Source: JAALKW01 sp963974485
GTDB taxonomy: Bacteria > Pseudomonadota > Gammaproteobacteria > Legionellales > Legionellaceae
Direction: 5' to 3'
Assembly: GCA_963974485.1 (NCBI GenBank)
Contig: CAXBBS010000005.1
Coordinates: forward strand, 1-64,000
Length of the DNA: 64,000 bases
The position numbers were made by a program, and so were the translations under genes. Each line of letters starts with the position of its first letter. Position 1 is the stretch's first letter. A model generated the notes under the pieces. That model made no database searches. It saw only the letters and a list, made by a program, of their open reading frames with translations, and had not been told where the DNA came from. Positions 53,459 to 61,042 of this stretch are shown in pieces.

Positions 53459-55981
53459 ATGAGCTCAATTCAAATTCGTGGGGCACGAACCCATAATCTT
53501 CAAAATATTACCGTTAATTTACCGAGAAATAAACTTTCTGTGATCACAGGGCTTTCGGGTTCGGGCAAATCATCGCTGGCTTTTGATACGCTTTATGCGG
53601 AAGGTCAGCGTCGCTATGTGGAATCGTTATCATCGTATGCTCGACAATTTTTATCGATCATGGATAAGCCTGAGATGGATTCCATCGATGGTTTGTCGCC
53701 AGCGATTGCTATCGAGCAAAAAGTCACGTCACATAACCCACGTTCTACCGTAGGTACAACAACAGAAATTTATGATTATCTACGTCTACTTTATGCACGC
53801 GTAGGTATTCCGCATTGCCCCAAGCATCAGCTTGCCTTGCAGGCACAAACCGTGAGCCAAATGGTGGATCATGCTTTAAATCTCCCCGAAGAAAGCAAAG
53901 TCATGGTGTTAGCACCGGTGATTCGAGGTAAAAAAGGGGAGCATGAGCAAATTTTCAAGCGTTTACAGGCCTTGGGTTATGTACGTGTCCGGGTAGACGG
54001 TGAGCTCTATGATTTGGACATGCCACCTGAGCTTGAGCGCTATAAAAAACATACGATAGAAGTCGTGGTCGATAGGCTTAAAATACGTCAAGACGCGGCA
54101 ACGCGACTCAGTGAGTCGTTTGAAAATGCGTTGCATGTCGGCGAAGGTATTGCGCTGATTTCATCCATGGACGGTGCATTTAAAGATATGACCTATTCTT
54201 CGCTCTTTGCGTGCTCTGAATGCGGGTATAGTCTTGAAGAACTTGAGCCTCGATTGTTCTCGTTTAATAGCCCGGCAGGCGCGTGTACGGCGTGCGATGG
54301 GCTAGGTACAGAAAGACGAACAGCCAAAATAAAACTAGAATTGGAAGAAAATCCTGAGTTGATACTTAAGCCTTGTATACGTTGCGAAGGCACGCGGCTA
54401 CGTCCGGGTGCGCGGCATGTGTTGGTTGACGGGAGGCGCTTGACCGATGTGGTGTCGTATTCGATTGCAGAGGCGTATCAATTTTTTAAAGATTTAGTTT
54501 TACCTGGCGCGCGCGGTGAAATTGCTGCAAAAATTAACAGAGAAATTATTGCGAGACTTGGTTTTTTAGTTGAGGTGGGCTTAGATTATTTGTCGCTTGA
54601 GCGACGTTCAGAAACATTATCTGGAGGCGAGGCGCAGCGGATTCGTTTAGCCAGCCAAATTGGTTCGGGTCTTGTGGGAGTGATGTATGTGCTCGATGAG
54701 CCATCCATTGGTTTACATCAGCGTGATAACGCCCGGCTACTCAAAACCTTGATTCAATTACGCGATTTAGGTAACACGATTATTGTGGTTGAGCATGATG
54801 AAGACGCGATTAGGTCAGCTGATTATGTGCTGGACATGGGGCCTGGTGCAGGTATTCACGGTGGACATGTGGTGGCCTCGGGTACGCCTGAAGATATCAT
54901 GGCGTGTAAAGATTCGCTGACCGGGCGTTATTTGGTCGGGACCGCAAAAATTGACGTGCCTGATGTACGGGTGCCTTACAATCCAGAACGCGTGATTCGC
55001 CTGGAAGGAGTCACCTGTCATAATTTAGATGACGTGACCGTCAGCATTCCCGTAGGACTTATGACGTGTGTGACCGGCGTGTCGGGCTCCGGTAAATCGA
55101 GTCTCATCAACGATACGCTCTATCCACTTGCTCGCTCGCGTTTTTATCGCAGCCAAGTGTCGATGGTGGGGCAAGTTCGTGAGGTGGAGGGGTTGGACTG
55201 GTGTGACAAGGTGATTGATATCGATCAAAGTCCGATTGGACGCACGCCGCGCTCTAATCCGGCAACATATACAGGTCTATTTACACCGATTCGAGAACTA
55301 TTTGCAGGCACACCTGAAGGGCGCGCTCGTGGGTATCGTGCAGGACGTTTTAGTTTTAATGTGAAGGGCGGTCGATGTGAGGCGTGCCAAGGTGATGGCT
55401 TAGTTAAAGTTGAAATGCATTTCTTACCCGATACGTATGTACTGTGCGATGTCTGTCGCGGTAAACGTTATAATCGAGAAACGTTAGACGTACAGTACAA
55501 AGGTAAAAATATTCATGAAGTGCTTAACCTAACGATTGAAGAGGCGCGAGATTTTTTTGATGCTGTGCCGGTGCTTGCTCGTAAATGCCAAACGTTGATC
55601 GATGTCGGTTTATCCTACGTGCATTTAGGCCAAAGTGCGACAACCCTATCAGGGGGCGAGGCGCAGCGCATGAAGCTTGCGCGCGAGCTCTCGAAGCGTG
55701 ATACCGGCGAGACGTTGTATATTTTAGATGAGCCAACAACCGGGTTGCATTTTCATGATACCAAGCAACTTTTACAGGTTTTATTTAGATTACGGGATCA
55801 GGGCAATACAATTGTTGTTATTGAGCATAATTTAGACGTGATCAAAACAGCGGATTGGATTATTGATTTAGGTCCTGAAGGCGGTAATCGTGGAGGTGAA
55901 GTGTTAGTCGAAGGCACGCCCGAGACGGTTGCGGCATGCGCGCATTCATATACAGGGCAGTTTTTAGGCGAGCTTTTGTAA
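53459..55981 (+). CDS. uvrA: Excinuclease ABC subunit A, internally shortened
   Basis: UvrA is the damage sensor of nucleotide excision repair. ATG 53459 gives MSSIQIRGARTHNLQN and 840 residues, versus 940 in E. coli. Both ABC modules are present: Walker A GLSGSGKS at 31-38 and GVSGSGKSS later, signatures ETLSGGEAQRIRL and TTLSGGEAQRMKL, and the second zinc module. The first zinc finger keeps C252, C255, C276 and C279. Between CDGLG (279-283) and the next CxxC (C306, C309) only 22 residues remain where E. coli has about 120. The frame is open throughout, so this is a clean in-frame loss. Confidence 0.93.
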   Translation: MSSIQIRGARTHNLQNITVNLPRNKLSVITGLSGSGKSSLAFDTLYAEGQRRYVESLSSYARQFLSIMDKPEMDSIDGLSPAIAIEQKVTSHNPRSTVGTTTEIYDYLRLLYARVGIPHCPKHQLALQAQTVSQMVDHALNLPEESKVMVLAPVIRGKKGEHEQIFKRLQALGYVRVRVDGELYDLDMPPELERYKKHTIEVVVDRLKIRQDAATRLSESFENALHVGEGIALISSMDGAFKDMTYSSLFACSECGYSLEELEPRLFSFNSPAGACTACDGLGTERRTAKIKLELEENPELILKPCIRCEGTRLRPGARHVLVDGRRLTDVVSYSIAEAYQFFKDLVLPGARGEIAAKINREIIARLGFLVEVGLDYLSLERRSETLSGGEAQRIRLASQIGSGLVGVMYVLDEPSIGLHQRDNARLLKTLIQLRDLGNTIIVVEHDEDAIRSADYVLDMGPGAGIHGGHVVASGTPEDIMACKDSLTGRYLVGTAKIDVPDVRVPYNPERVIRLEGVTCHNLDDVTVSIPVGLMTCVTGVSGSGKSSLINDTLYPLARSRFYRSQVSMVGQVREVEGLDWCDKVIDIDQSPIGRTPRSNPATYTGLFTPIRELFAGTPEGRARGYRAGRFSFNVKGGRCEACQGDGLVKVEMHFLPDTYVLCDVCRGKRYNRETLDVQYKGKNIHEVLNLTIEEARDFFDAVPVLARKCQTLIDVGLSYVHLGQSATTLSGGEAQRMKLARELSKRDTGETLYILDEPTTGLHFHDTKQLLQVLFRLRDQGNTIVVIEHNLDVIKTADWIIDLGPEGGNRGGEVLVEGTPETVAACAHSYTGQFLGELL
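55949..55978 (+). repeat. 30-bp direct repeat, copy 1 (end of uvrA)
   Basis: These are the last 30 sense bases of uvrA, encoding YTGQFLGELL. They recur with a single mismatch at 56968-56997. The two copies bracket about 1 kb with an acetyltransferase gene and a gene remnant. Confidence 0.9.
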
Positions 55982-56042
55982 TTTTAGAGGGGCGGCGTAT
56001 TCTAATAAAAACAAGATGATGCTTATTGAGCAAGGATCTTTA

Positions 56043-56094
56043 TTGCATTAAGATTGCCTTCTGTTGTAGCTTAATGCAAATCGTTATTTATTTT
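56043..56094 (+). terminator. Rho-independent terminator after uvrA
   Basis: TTGCATTAAG (56043-56052) pairs perfectly with CTTAATGCAA (56070-56079) around a 17-base loop, followed by a T-rich stretch (TTATTTATTTTT, 56083-56094). It lies between the convergent uvrA and acetyltransferase genes. It is inside the repeat-bracketed segment. Confidence 0.7.
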
Positions 56095-56131
56095 TGTAAA
56101 AAATGATTGAAACATATGATCTGCTTTGGAG

Positions 56132-56626
56132 TTAAATATTCATGCCCATTTGATAATTATCAAAATAAGTCTCATTAATTTTAATTGCTCGAGATATGTG
56201 ACCTTCAATATGAAATCCTAAGTTTTTATATAAATTTAGAGCCGCATGATGATCTGTCCTGACATCAAGATTTAGTTTTGTGACACCGGATAATTTTGCC
56301 CAATCTAGAGCAAATAAGATCATGTGCTTACCAATACCTTGTTGCCAGTATTGCTTGCTAACAGAAACACCAAGATGTCCAATATGTGAAAGTCGAGGTT
56401 GATTCGAACGGTCAATAAATAATTGGGAAACGATGGCTTGGTCTATTTTACCAACAGCAATCAGGTATTGATTGCTGTTGATGCAGGTAGCAATCATCTC
56501 TTTTTCTTCACTAATGGATAAGGGGAACTCATTGAGCCCAAATGTGAGAAAGTCAGTTTCGCCTCCAATTTGGTTCAAAAATGGAACTATATTTTCAGCG
56601 TCATTTAAGGAAGCTTTTGATATCAT
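56132..56626 (-). CDS. GNAT family N-acetyltransferase
   Basis: This is an acetyl-CoA-dependent acetyltransferase of 164 residues, of unknown substrate. ATG 56626 is preferred over TTG 56671. The GNAT core is visible: VSVSKQYWQQGIGKHMILFA is motif A with the Q-x-x-G-x-G pyrophosphate loop, and ALNLYKNLGF is motif B. It is the only complete gene between the two 30-bp uvrA repeats and is oriented against its neighbours, so it was probably acquired. Confidence 0.87.
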   Translation of the reverse strand: MISKASLNDAENIVPFLNQIGGETDFLTFGLNEFPLSISEEKEMIATCINSNQYLIAVGKIDQAIVSQLFIDRSNQPRLSHIGHLGVSVSKQYWQQGIGKHMILFALDWAKLSGVTKLNLDVRTDHHAALNLYKNLGFHIEGHISRAIKINETYFDNYQMGMNI

Positions 56627-56676
56627 AAGCTCAAGTTTATTTTTCAAGCAGATGTGTTTTATGATATTCAATCTTG

Positions 56677-56928
56677 TTACTCCAATATTAGAAGATTACA
56701 CATGCTTCCGTTATCCAGTGTCACTGTCAAGCCTTGACCTATAAATCCAGCTTTTTGAACGGTCAGTGCATGCGTCCAAAATAAACGCTCATACTCAGGC
56801 CTAGTAATTGTTGTATCGAGAGTTACATTAAAATTATTTAAATGCCCGATTGTATCTATAAAATCCTTTTTGTAAATATTATGGCGTTCTGTGTTGTGTG
56901 GAATAAAAGGAGCGCTGACAGACGTGCT
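56677..56928 (-). pseudogene. Unidentified gene remnant, 5' end missing
   Basis: The frame is open for 83 codons without a usable start and ends in TAA 51 bases before the acetyltransferase start, in the same direction. The translation includes DTIGHLNNFNVTLDTTITRP and ALTVQKAGFIGQGLTVTLDN and reads like real protein with even composition. I do not recognise the family. Upstream the frame is closed by TAA at 56929-56931, close to the second uvrA repeat, so the 5' part was probably lost when the segment was rearranged. Confidence 0.5.
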
Positions 56929-56967
56929 TTATTAATACTGAACTTTGATTACACCCTACCACCCTCG

Positions 56968-56997
56968 TATACAGGGCAATTTTTAGGCGAGCTTTTG
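56968..56997 (+). repeat. 30-bp direct repeat, copy 2 (uvrA end)
   Basis: Matches 55949-55978 at 29 of 30 positions (G to A at 56979). The flanking sequence on both sides differs between the two copies, so the similarity is limited to this block. Confidence 0.9.
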
Positions 56998-57053
56998 AGA
57001 ACTTAATTTAAGTGATGCTGTTTAATACGTTTCAAAGTAGACATAAAGTATTG

Positions 57054-57059
57054 TATACT
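57054..57059 (+). promoter_or_regulatory. Possible -10 box of rplY
   Basis: TATACT at 57054-57059 is preceded by TTTCAA 18 bases upstream. It lies about 78 bases before the rplY start. The -35 match is weak. Confidence 0.4.
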
Positions 57060-57090
57060 TCGCTGCCCTGCTTGCATCAAGAAGGGAGAA

Positions 57091-57126
57091 CTTCGCCTGG
57101 TCGCAAGGCGAGGGGTTTAATTTTTT
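57091..57126 (+). promoter_or_regulatory. Leader hairpin before rplY
   Basis: Bases 57091-57098 pair with 57106-57113 (8 bp with one G-U) around a 7-base loop. A T run (57121-57126) follows and touches the ribosome-binding site GGAG at 57127-57130. It could act as an attenuator or as an autoregulatory site for L25. Neither is shown. Confidence 0.4.
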
Positions 57127-57136
57127 GGAGATTATT

Positions 57137-57820
57137 ATGTCAACAACCATGACCTTAGAAGCCGAAACACGCGTATGTATCGGGAAAGGTGCGAGCCGCC
57201 GCCTACGTCGTCTTGATGAAAAAGTACCAGGTGTCGTGTATGGTGGAAAAAAGCCACCTCAAGCGGTTCAATTTTTACAACGTCACGTGGCAAAATTTTT
57301 GGAATCTGAGAGTGTTTATTCCAGCGTATTTGAAATTATTCTTGATGGTAAGAAAGAGCGTGTTATTTTAAAAGATTTACAACACCATCCTTTCAAAAAC
57401 ATGATTTTACACATGGACTTTCAACGCGTTTCAGCCAAAGATGTTTTGGTTAAAATTGTACCGTTGCATTTCATCAATGAAGAAAATGCTCCTGGCGTTA
57501 AAGAAGGCGGCGTTGTTAATCATACGATGACACAAGTTGAAATTCGTTGTGAAGCACGTGCTTTACCTGAATTCATCGAAGTTGATTTGGCTAATTTGGC
57601 GATGAATGAAACCATTCATTTATCTCAAATTGCGATGCCAAAAGGCGTTGAGTTAGCCGTTGACCCAACCACAGGTGATCACGATCATCCGGTTGTGAGT
57701 GCGCATAAACCACGTGTTGAAGTAGATCCTGAGCCAGAAGAAGCTGTTGAAGATGATGCTGAAGGCGAAAGTGCTTCTGACGCAGAAGCGTCAGCTGCTG
57801 ACGAAAAACCTGCTGAGTAA
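57137..57820 (+). CDS. rplY: 50S ribosomal protein L25 (CTC/TL5 type)
   Basis: L25 binds 5S rRNA. ATG 57137 follows GGAG at 6 bases, whereas the TTG at 57125 covers that site. The 227-residue protein is the two-domain form: an L25 core (about 1-95, with VPGVVYGGKKPP and VILKDLQHHPFKNMILHMDF), a TL5-type beta domain (about 100-185), and an acidic alanine-rich tail. The rplY-pth-ychF order is common in gammaproteobacteria. Confidence 0.95.
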   Translation: MSTTMTLEAETRVCIGKGASRRLRRLDEKVPGVVYGGKKPPQAVQFLQRHVAKFLESESVYSSVFEIILDGKKERVILKDLQHHPFKNMILHMDFQRVSAKDVLVKIVPLHFINEENAPGVKEGGVVNHTMTQVEIRCEARALPEFIEVDLANLAMNETIHLSQIAMPKGVELAVDPTTGDHDHPVVSAHKPRVEVDPEPEEAVEDDAEGESASDAEASAADEKPAE

Positions 57821-57842
57821 TGGTTTTTTGGTTTAGCGTGTT

Positions 57843-58424
57843 ATGACCATTAAGCTCATTGTTGGGTTACAAAATCCTGGTGCCTCGTACGAGCCAACAC
57901 GTCACAATGCTGGCGGTTGGTTTGTTCGAGCACTTGCGGATACGTGCGGCGCGGAATTTCGTGCGCATAAGTCATTTCATGGTGATGTAGCGTCAATCAA
58001 TCTTGATGGGCATGCATGCCATCTTTTACTTCCGACCACATGGATGAATCAATGCGGTCGTTCTGTTCGAGCCTTGTGTCAATTTTATCGTATTGCCCCT
58101 GAAAATGTATTGATTGCCCATGATGAGTTAGATTTATCGGTGGGTGTTGTACGTTTTAAAACAGGTGGTGGTCATGGTGGACATAATGGTTTGCGTGATT
58201 TAATCGCCAATTTACAAGGTCCTGGTTTTCAGCGCTTGCGTATTGGCATTGGGCATCCCGGTTCGAAAGATCTCGTGTTAGATTATGTACTCGGAAAGCC
58301 ATCATCCTCCGATAAGCACGCAATCAATCAGGCCATACTGTGCGCGATTGATGTTACGCCTAAACTTTTAGGCGGACAGTTCTCGTCGGCGATGAATATT
58401 TTGCATACCGACAAAAAAAATTAA
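57843..58424 (+). CDS. pth: Peptidyl-tRNA hydrolase
   Basis: Pth recycles tRNA from stalled peptidyl-tRNA. The 193-residue protein has VGLQNPGASYEPTRHNAGGW with the catalytic His (H21) and the binding Asn, the Asp in LIAHDELDL and the conserved KTGGGHGGHNGLRDL. It starts 22 bases after rplY. Confidence 0.96.
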   Translation: MTIKLIVGLQNPGASYEPTRHNAGGWFVRALADTCGAEFRAHKSFHGDVASINLDGHACHLLLPTTWMNQCGRSVRALCQFYRIAPENVLIAHDELDLSVGVVRFKTGGGHGGHNGLRDLIANLQGPGFQRLRIGIGHPGSKDLVLDYVLGKPSSSDKHAINQAILCAIDVTPKLLGGQFSSAMNILHTDKKN

Positions 58425-58458
58425 TCAAAAAAATTTAATCTTTATTGAGGAATAATCC

Positions 58459-59550
58459 ATGGGCGTACAATGCGGAATCGTAGGCTTGCCAAACGTTGGT
58501 AAATCAACTTTATTTAATGCAGTCACGAAAGCTGGAATCGAAGCTTCAAATTACCCGTTTTGCACGATTGACCCACACGTCGGCATGGTGACGGTGCCTG
58601 ATAAACGGATGGATGCGATTTCTAAAATTGTATCACCTCAGCGTGTGGTACCTGCGGTGATGGAGTTTGTTGATATCGCGGGCTTGGTTGAAGGCGCGTC
58701 ACGTGGTGAAGGTTTAGGAAATAAGTTTTTAGCTAATATTCGAGAAACAGATGCAATATTGCACGTCGTGCGTTGTTTTGAAGAAGATAATATTGTTCAC
58801 GTTAAAGGCCAAATTAACCCAGCTGATGATATTGATACGATTAATACTGAACTTGCATTGGCCGATCTTGAAACGGTTGAGAAAGCGATTCAAAAGATAG
58901 CAAAAAACAGTCGAAGCGGTGATAAAGAAGCTTTAGCAGAAAAAGAAGATTTAGAACGTATTAAAGCTCACTTGGATGCAGGCGAGCAGGTGCGAAGCTT
59001 GCCAAACTTGGCTGATGTGATGTATTTATGCAAACGCTTTGGTTTATTAACCTCAAAGCCTTTGCTTTATGTTGCGAACGTTGATGATGATGCCGCGTCA
59101 GGTTCTGAGGCGCTCGAGCAAGTTCGAGCCATTGCTGCACGGGAAGGGGCAGCGGTATTGCCTTTGTCGCTTGCAACAGAAGCTGATTTGTCTGAGATGA
59201 CGGAAGAAGATCAAGCTGAATTTATGGCCGAGTTAGGCTTAGAAGAGCCAGGATTGAATCAAGTTATTCGTGGGGCCTATGCTCTGCTTGGTTTAGAAAC
59301 GTATTTTACGGCTGGCGTGAAAGAAGTACGTGCTTGGACGATTCATGCGGGTGCCACCGCCCCAGAAGCCGCGGGTGTGATTCATACGGATTTCGAAAAA
59401 GGCTTTATTCGCGCAGAAGTGACCGCTTATAGTGATTTTATTGCACATCAAGGCGAGCAAGGCGCAAAAGCGGCGGGTAAATTACGGCTTGAAGGTAAAA
59501 CCTATATTATGAAAGATGGTGATGTGGTGCATTTCTTGTTTAATGTTTAG
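58459..59550 (+). CDS. ychF: Redox-regulated ATPase YchF (OLA1 family)
   Basis: YchF is an Obg-family P-loop NTPase that prefers ATP and associates with ribosomes and stress signalling. The 363-residue protein has the P-loop GLPNVGKS (9-16), the G3 motif DIAGLVEGASRGEGLG, the altered G4 site (YVANVDD) and the C-terminal TGS domain with IRAEVTAYSDFI. ATTGAGG precedes the ATG. Confidence 0.96.
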   Translation: MGVQCGIVGLPNVGKSTLFNAVTKAGIEASNYPFCTIDPHVGMVTVPDKRMDAISKIVSPQRVVPAVMEFVDIAGLVEGASRGEGLGNKFLANIRETDAILHVVRCFEEDNIVHVKGQINPADDIDTINTELALADLETVEKAIQKIAKNSRSGDKEALAEKEDLERIKAHLDAGEQVRSLPNLADVMYLCKRFGLLTSKPLLYVANVDDDAASGSEALEQVRAIAAREGAAVLPLSLATEADLSEMTEEDQAEFMAELGLEEPGLNQVIRGAYALLGLETYFTAGVKEVRAWTIHAGATAPEAAGVIHTDFEKGFIRAEVTAYSDFIAHQGEQGAKAAGKLRLEGKTYIMKDGDVVHFLFNV

Positions 59551-59578
59551 TTATTACTGATTGGGATAGGAGTTGTGT

Positions 59579-59773
59579 ATGAATCATTCAGAACAAAAGA
59601 TCAGTTGTCCCATGTGTCATAAGCCCAACACGTGGAACCCTGAGAATGCATTCAGGCCTTTCTGTTCCGACCGGTGCAAGCTGATTGATTTGGGCGAATG
59701 GGCGAGTGAAACACGAAAAATACCAGGCACGCATGTTGAATTTGATGTTGATTCTGACGTTGATTCGGATTGA
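59579..59773 (+). CDS. yacG: DNA gyrase inhibitor YacG
   Basis: YacG is a small zinc protein that binds GyrB in E. coli. ATG 59579 (AGGAG at 6 bases) gives 64 residues. The zinc ligands are C10, C13, C29 and C33 (CPMC and CSDRC), and the RCKLIDLGEWA block follows. The tail is a short Asp-Val repeat (DVDSDVDSD). The gene is away from its usual neighbours coaE and zapD. Confidence 0.92.
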   Translation: MNHSEQKISCPMCHKPNTWNPENAFRPFCSDRCKLIDLGEWASETRKIPGTHVEFDVDSDVDSD

Positions 59774-59798
59774 TTCAACAAGCATGCTTAGCTAGATA

Positions 59799-59948
59799 TT
59801 TAGATTAATATTGCTCGAGCAAATAACCCAGTAAATCTTTAGATGTAACTAATCCAACCAGTTCATGTTCTGAATTCACAATTGGCAAGCTATTGAAGCT
59901 GCTTGTTGTGAGGATTTCAACAGCGCTTCTTGACGCGACAGAGAGCAC
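59799..59948 (-). pseudogene. CBS-domain gene remnant
   Basis: A 49-codon open frame (no good start, TGA just upstream) encodes the C-terminal half of a CBS domain. It reads VEILTTSSFNSLPIVNSEHE and then LVGLVTSKDLLGY, after which it ends differently from typical CBS proteins. A one-base slip in the A run near 59820 would restore a more usual ending. It is squeezed between yacG and the SPOR protein gene and is probably a leftover of a deleted gene. Confidence 0.6.
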
Positions 59949-59952
59949 TGCG

Positions 59953-61029
59953 TTACCTCAAATAAGTGAGATTCAGCAAGACCGTATTGACGTAGAGGTG
60001 ATTAAGAAACGGGGCTGCGTTGGTTGCTTGACCCGGCGCCGATGCTAAACCACTTTTACCCCAGTCAAAAAACTCATACCCAAGGCCTACGTGGGTATGC
60101 TGATTAATTTCTTTTTGAAGGCCCACACCGACTGAATAATTAAAAGCCGTGACTGTTTTGTCTTTGAAGTTCGGATTAGCGACGATGTCAGAATTTCTAG
60201 CAGAATTTTGAAAACTAAACGAATGGTTAAAGCCCGCGGCAATACTGGCCGTCATGTACGGTTTAAATTTCTCAGTGAAGGCGTATTGATCGAGCAGCCA
60301 TTTGGTACGAAGCCCGGTTCTAATTTGATTGATATTATAGCTATAACTTAGATTATTAAACTCTGGGTCGGCTAGCTGCCAAACGTCGCCTTTTATTCGC
60401 GCCATGCCTGCAGCACTCACAAGTACGCCCCATTGAGTCTGTATCGGCGCTGTGAACAATCGTGTTTGAAACCCTAGGAGCAATTCTCCCATGCCCAGTG
60501 TTTGTGTTTTGGAGCGATTATTATAGGTATTAGGACCATCTGATTCTAACGTAAGGGTTTGAGTTTCTCCTGGAGAACTCCACCCAGGACCACCACTGAC
60601 CATGATAAGCGGTTGTTTGACCTGTTTTTGGGGGAGCATGGGAGGCATTGGATGGTTGCTTAATGCGGTTGTTGAGGGTTGTTTTCCTAATAATGCACGA
60701 CTTGTTGCTACGACGCTTTTTGCATCTGTAAATGGCCCCATAAAAACAATATAAGGCACATTTTTTTCGGGGTGATAAACAAAGTGCACCGTTTTTCCGA
60801 TACGTTCTTGCATACGAGCTTGGTATTCTAATGCATTTTGTTTATTTTTAAATGCACCCAGGTTCAGCGTATAGTGCGTATCTTGATTTAAGTGAGATTG
60901 CTCGCTCTGTTGAGCGCCTTGTTCTGGACCATAAACTTGAATGTCCCGAATGCTCGAAGCCTCTGTTGCGCTTATAAAACAGCAAGAGCCCAGCAATACG
61001 CATGTAAATAATATATGGTCACGTTTCAT
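59953..61029 (-). CDS. Envelope protein with SPOR domain and outer-membrane beta-barrel
   Basis: This 358-residue exported protein has a signal peptide (about 1-25, ending SATEA). ATG 61029 has GGAGA 7 bases upstream. A SPOR-like domain at about 52-116 (YTLNLGAFKNKQNALEYQAR, then YIVFMGPFTDAKSV) would bind glycan strands of peptidoglycan. From about 145 to the end is an 8- to 10-stranded barrel starting VSGGPGWSSPGETQTLTLES, a motif I associate with Legionella and Coxiella outer-membrane proteins, and ending in alternating hydrophobic strands (YVNTVLLNLTYL). It would link the outer membrane to the wall. It forms a pair with the upstream propeller gene, 13 bases apart. Confidence 0.78.
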   Translation of the reverse strand: MKRDHILFTCVLLGSCCFISATEASSIRDIQVYGPEQGAQQSEQSHLNQDTHYTLNLGAFKNKQNALEYQARMQERIGKTVHFVYHPEKNVPYIVFMGPFTDAKSVVATSRALLGKQPSTTALSNHPMPPMLPQKQVKQPLIMVSGGPGWSSPGETQTLTLESDGPNTYNNRSKTQTLGMGELLLGFQTRLFTAPIQTQWGVLVSAAGMARIKGDVWQLADPEFNNLSYSYNINQIRTGLRTKWLLDQYAFTEKFKPYMTASIAAGFNHSFSFQNSARNSDIVANPNFKDKTVTAFNYSVGVGLQKEINQHTHVGLGYEFFDWGKSGLASAPGQATNAAPFLNHLYVNTVLLNLTYLR

Positions 61030-61042
61030 CAAGCATTCTCCG

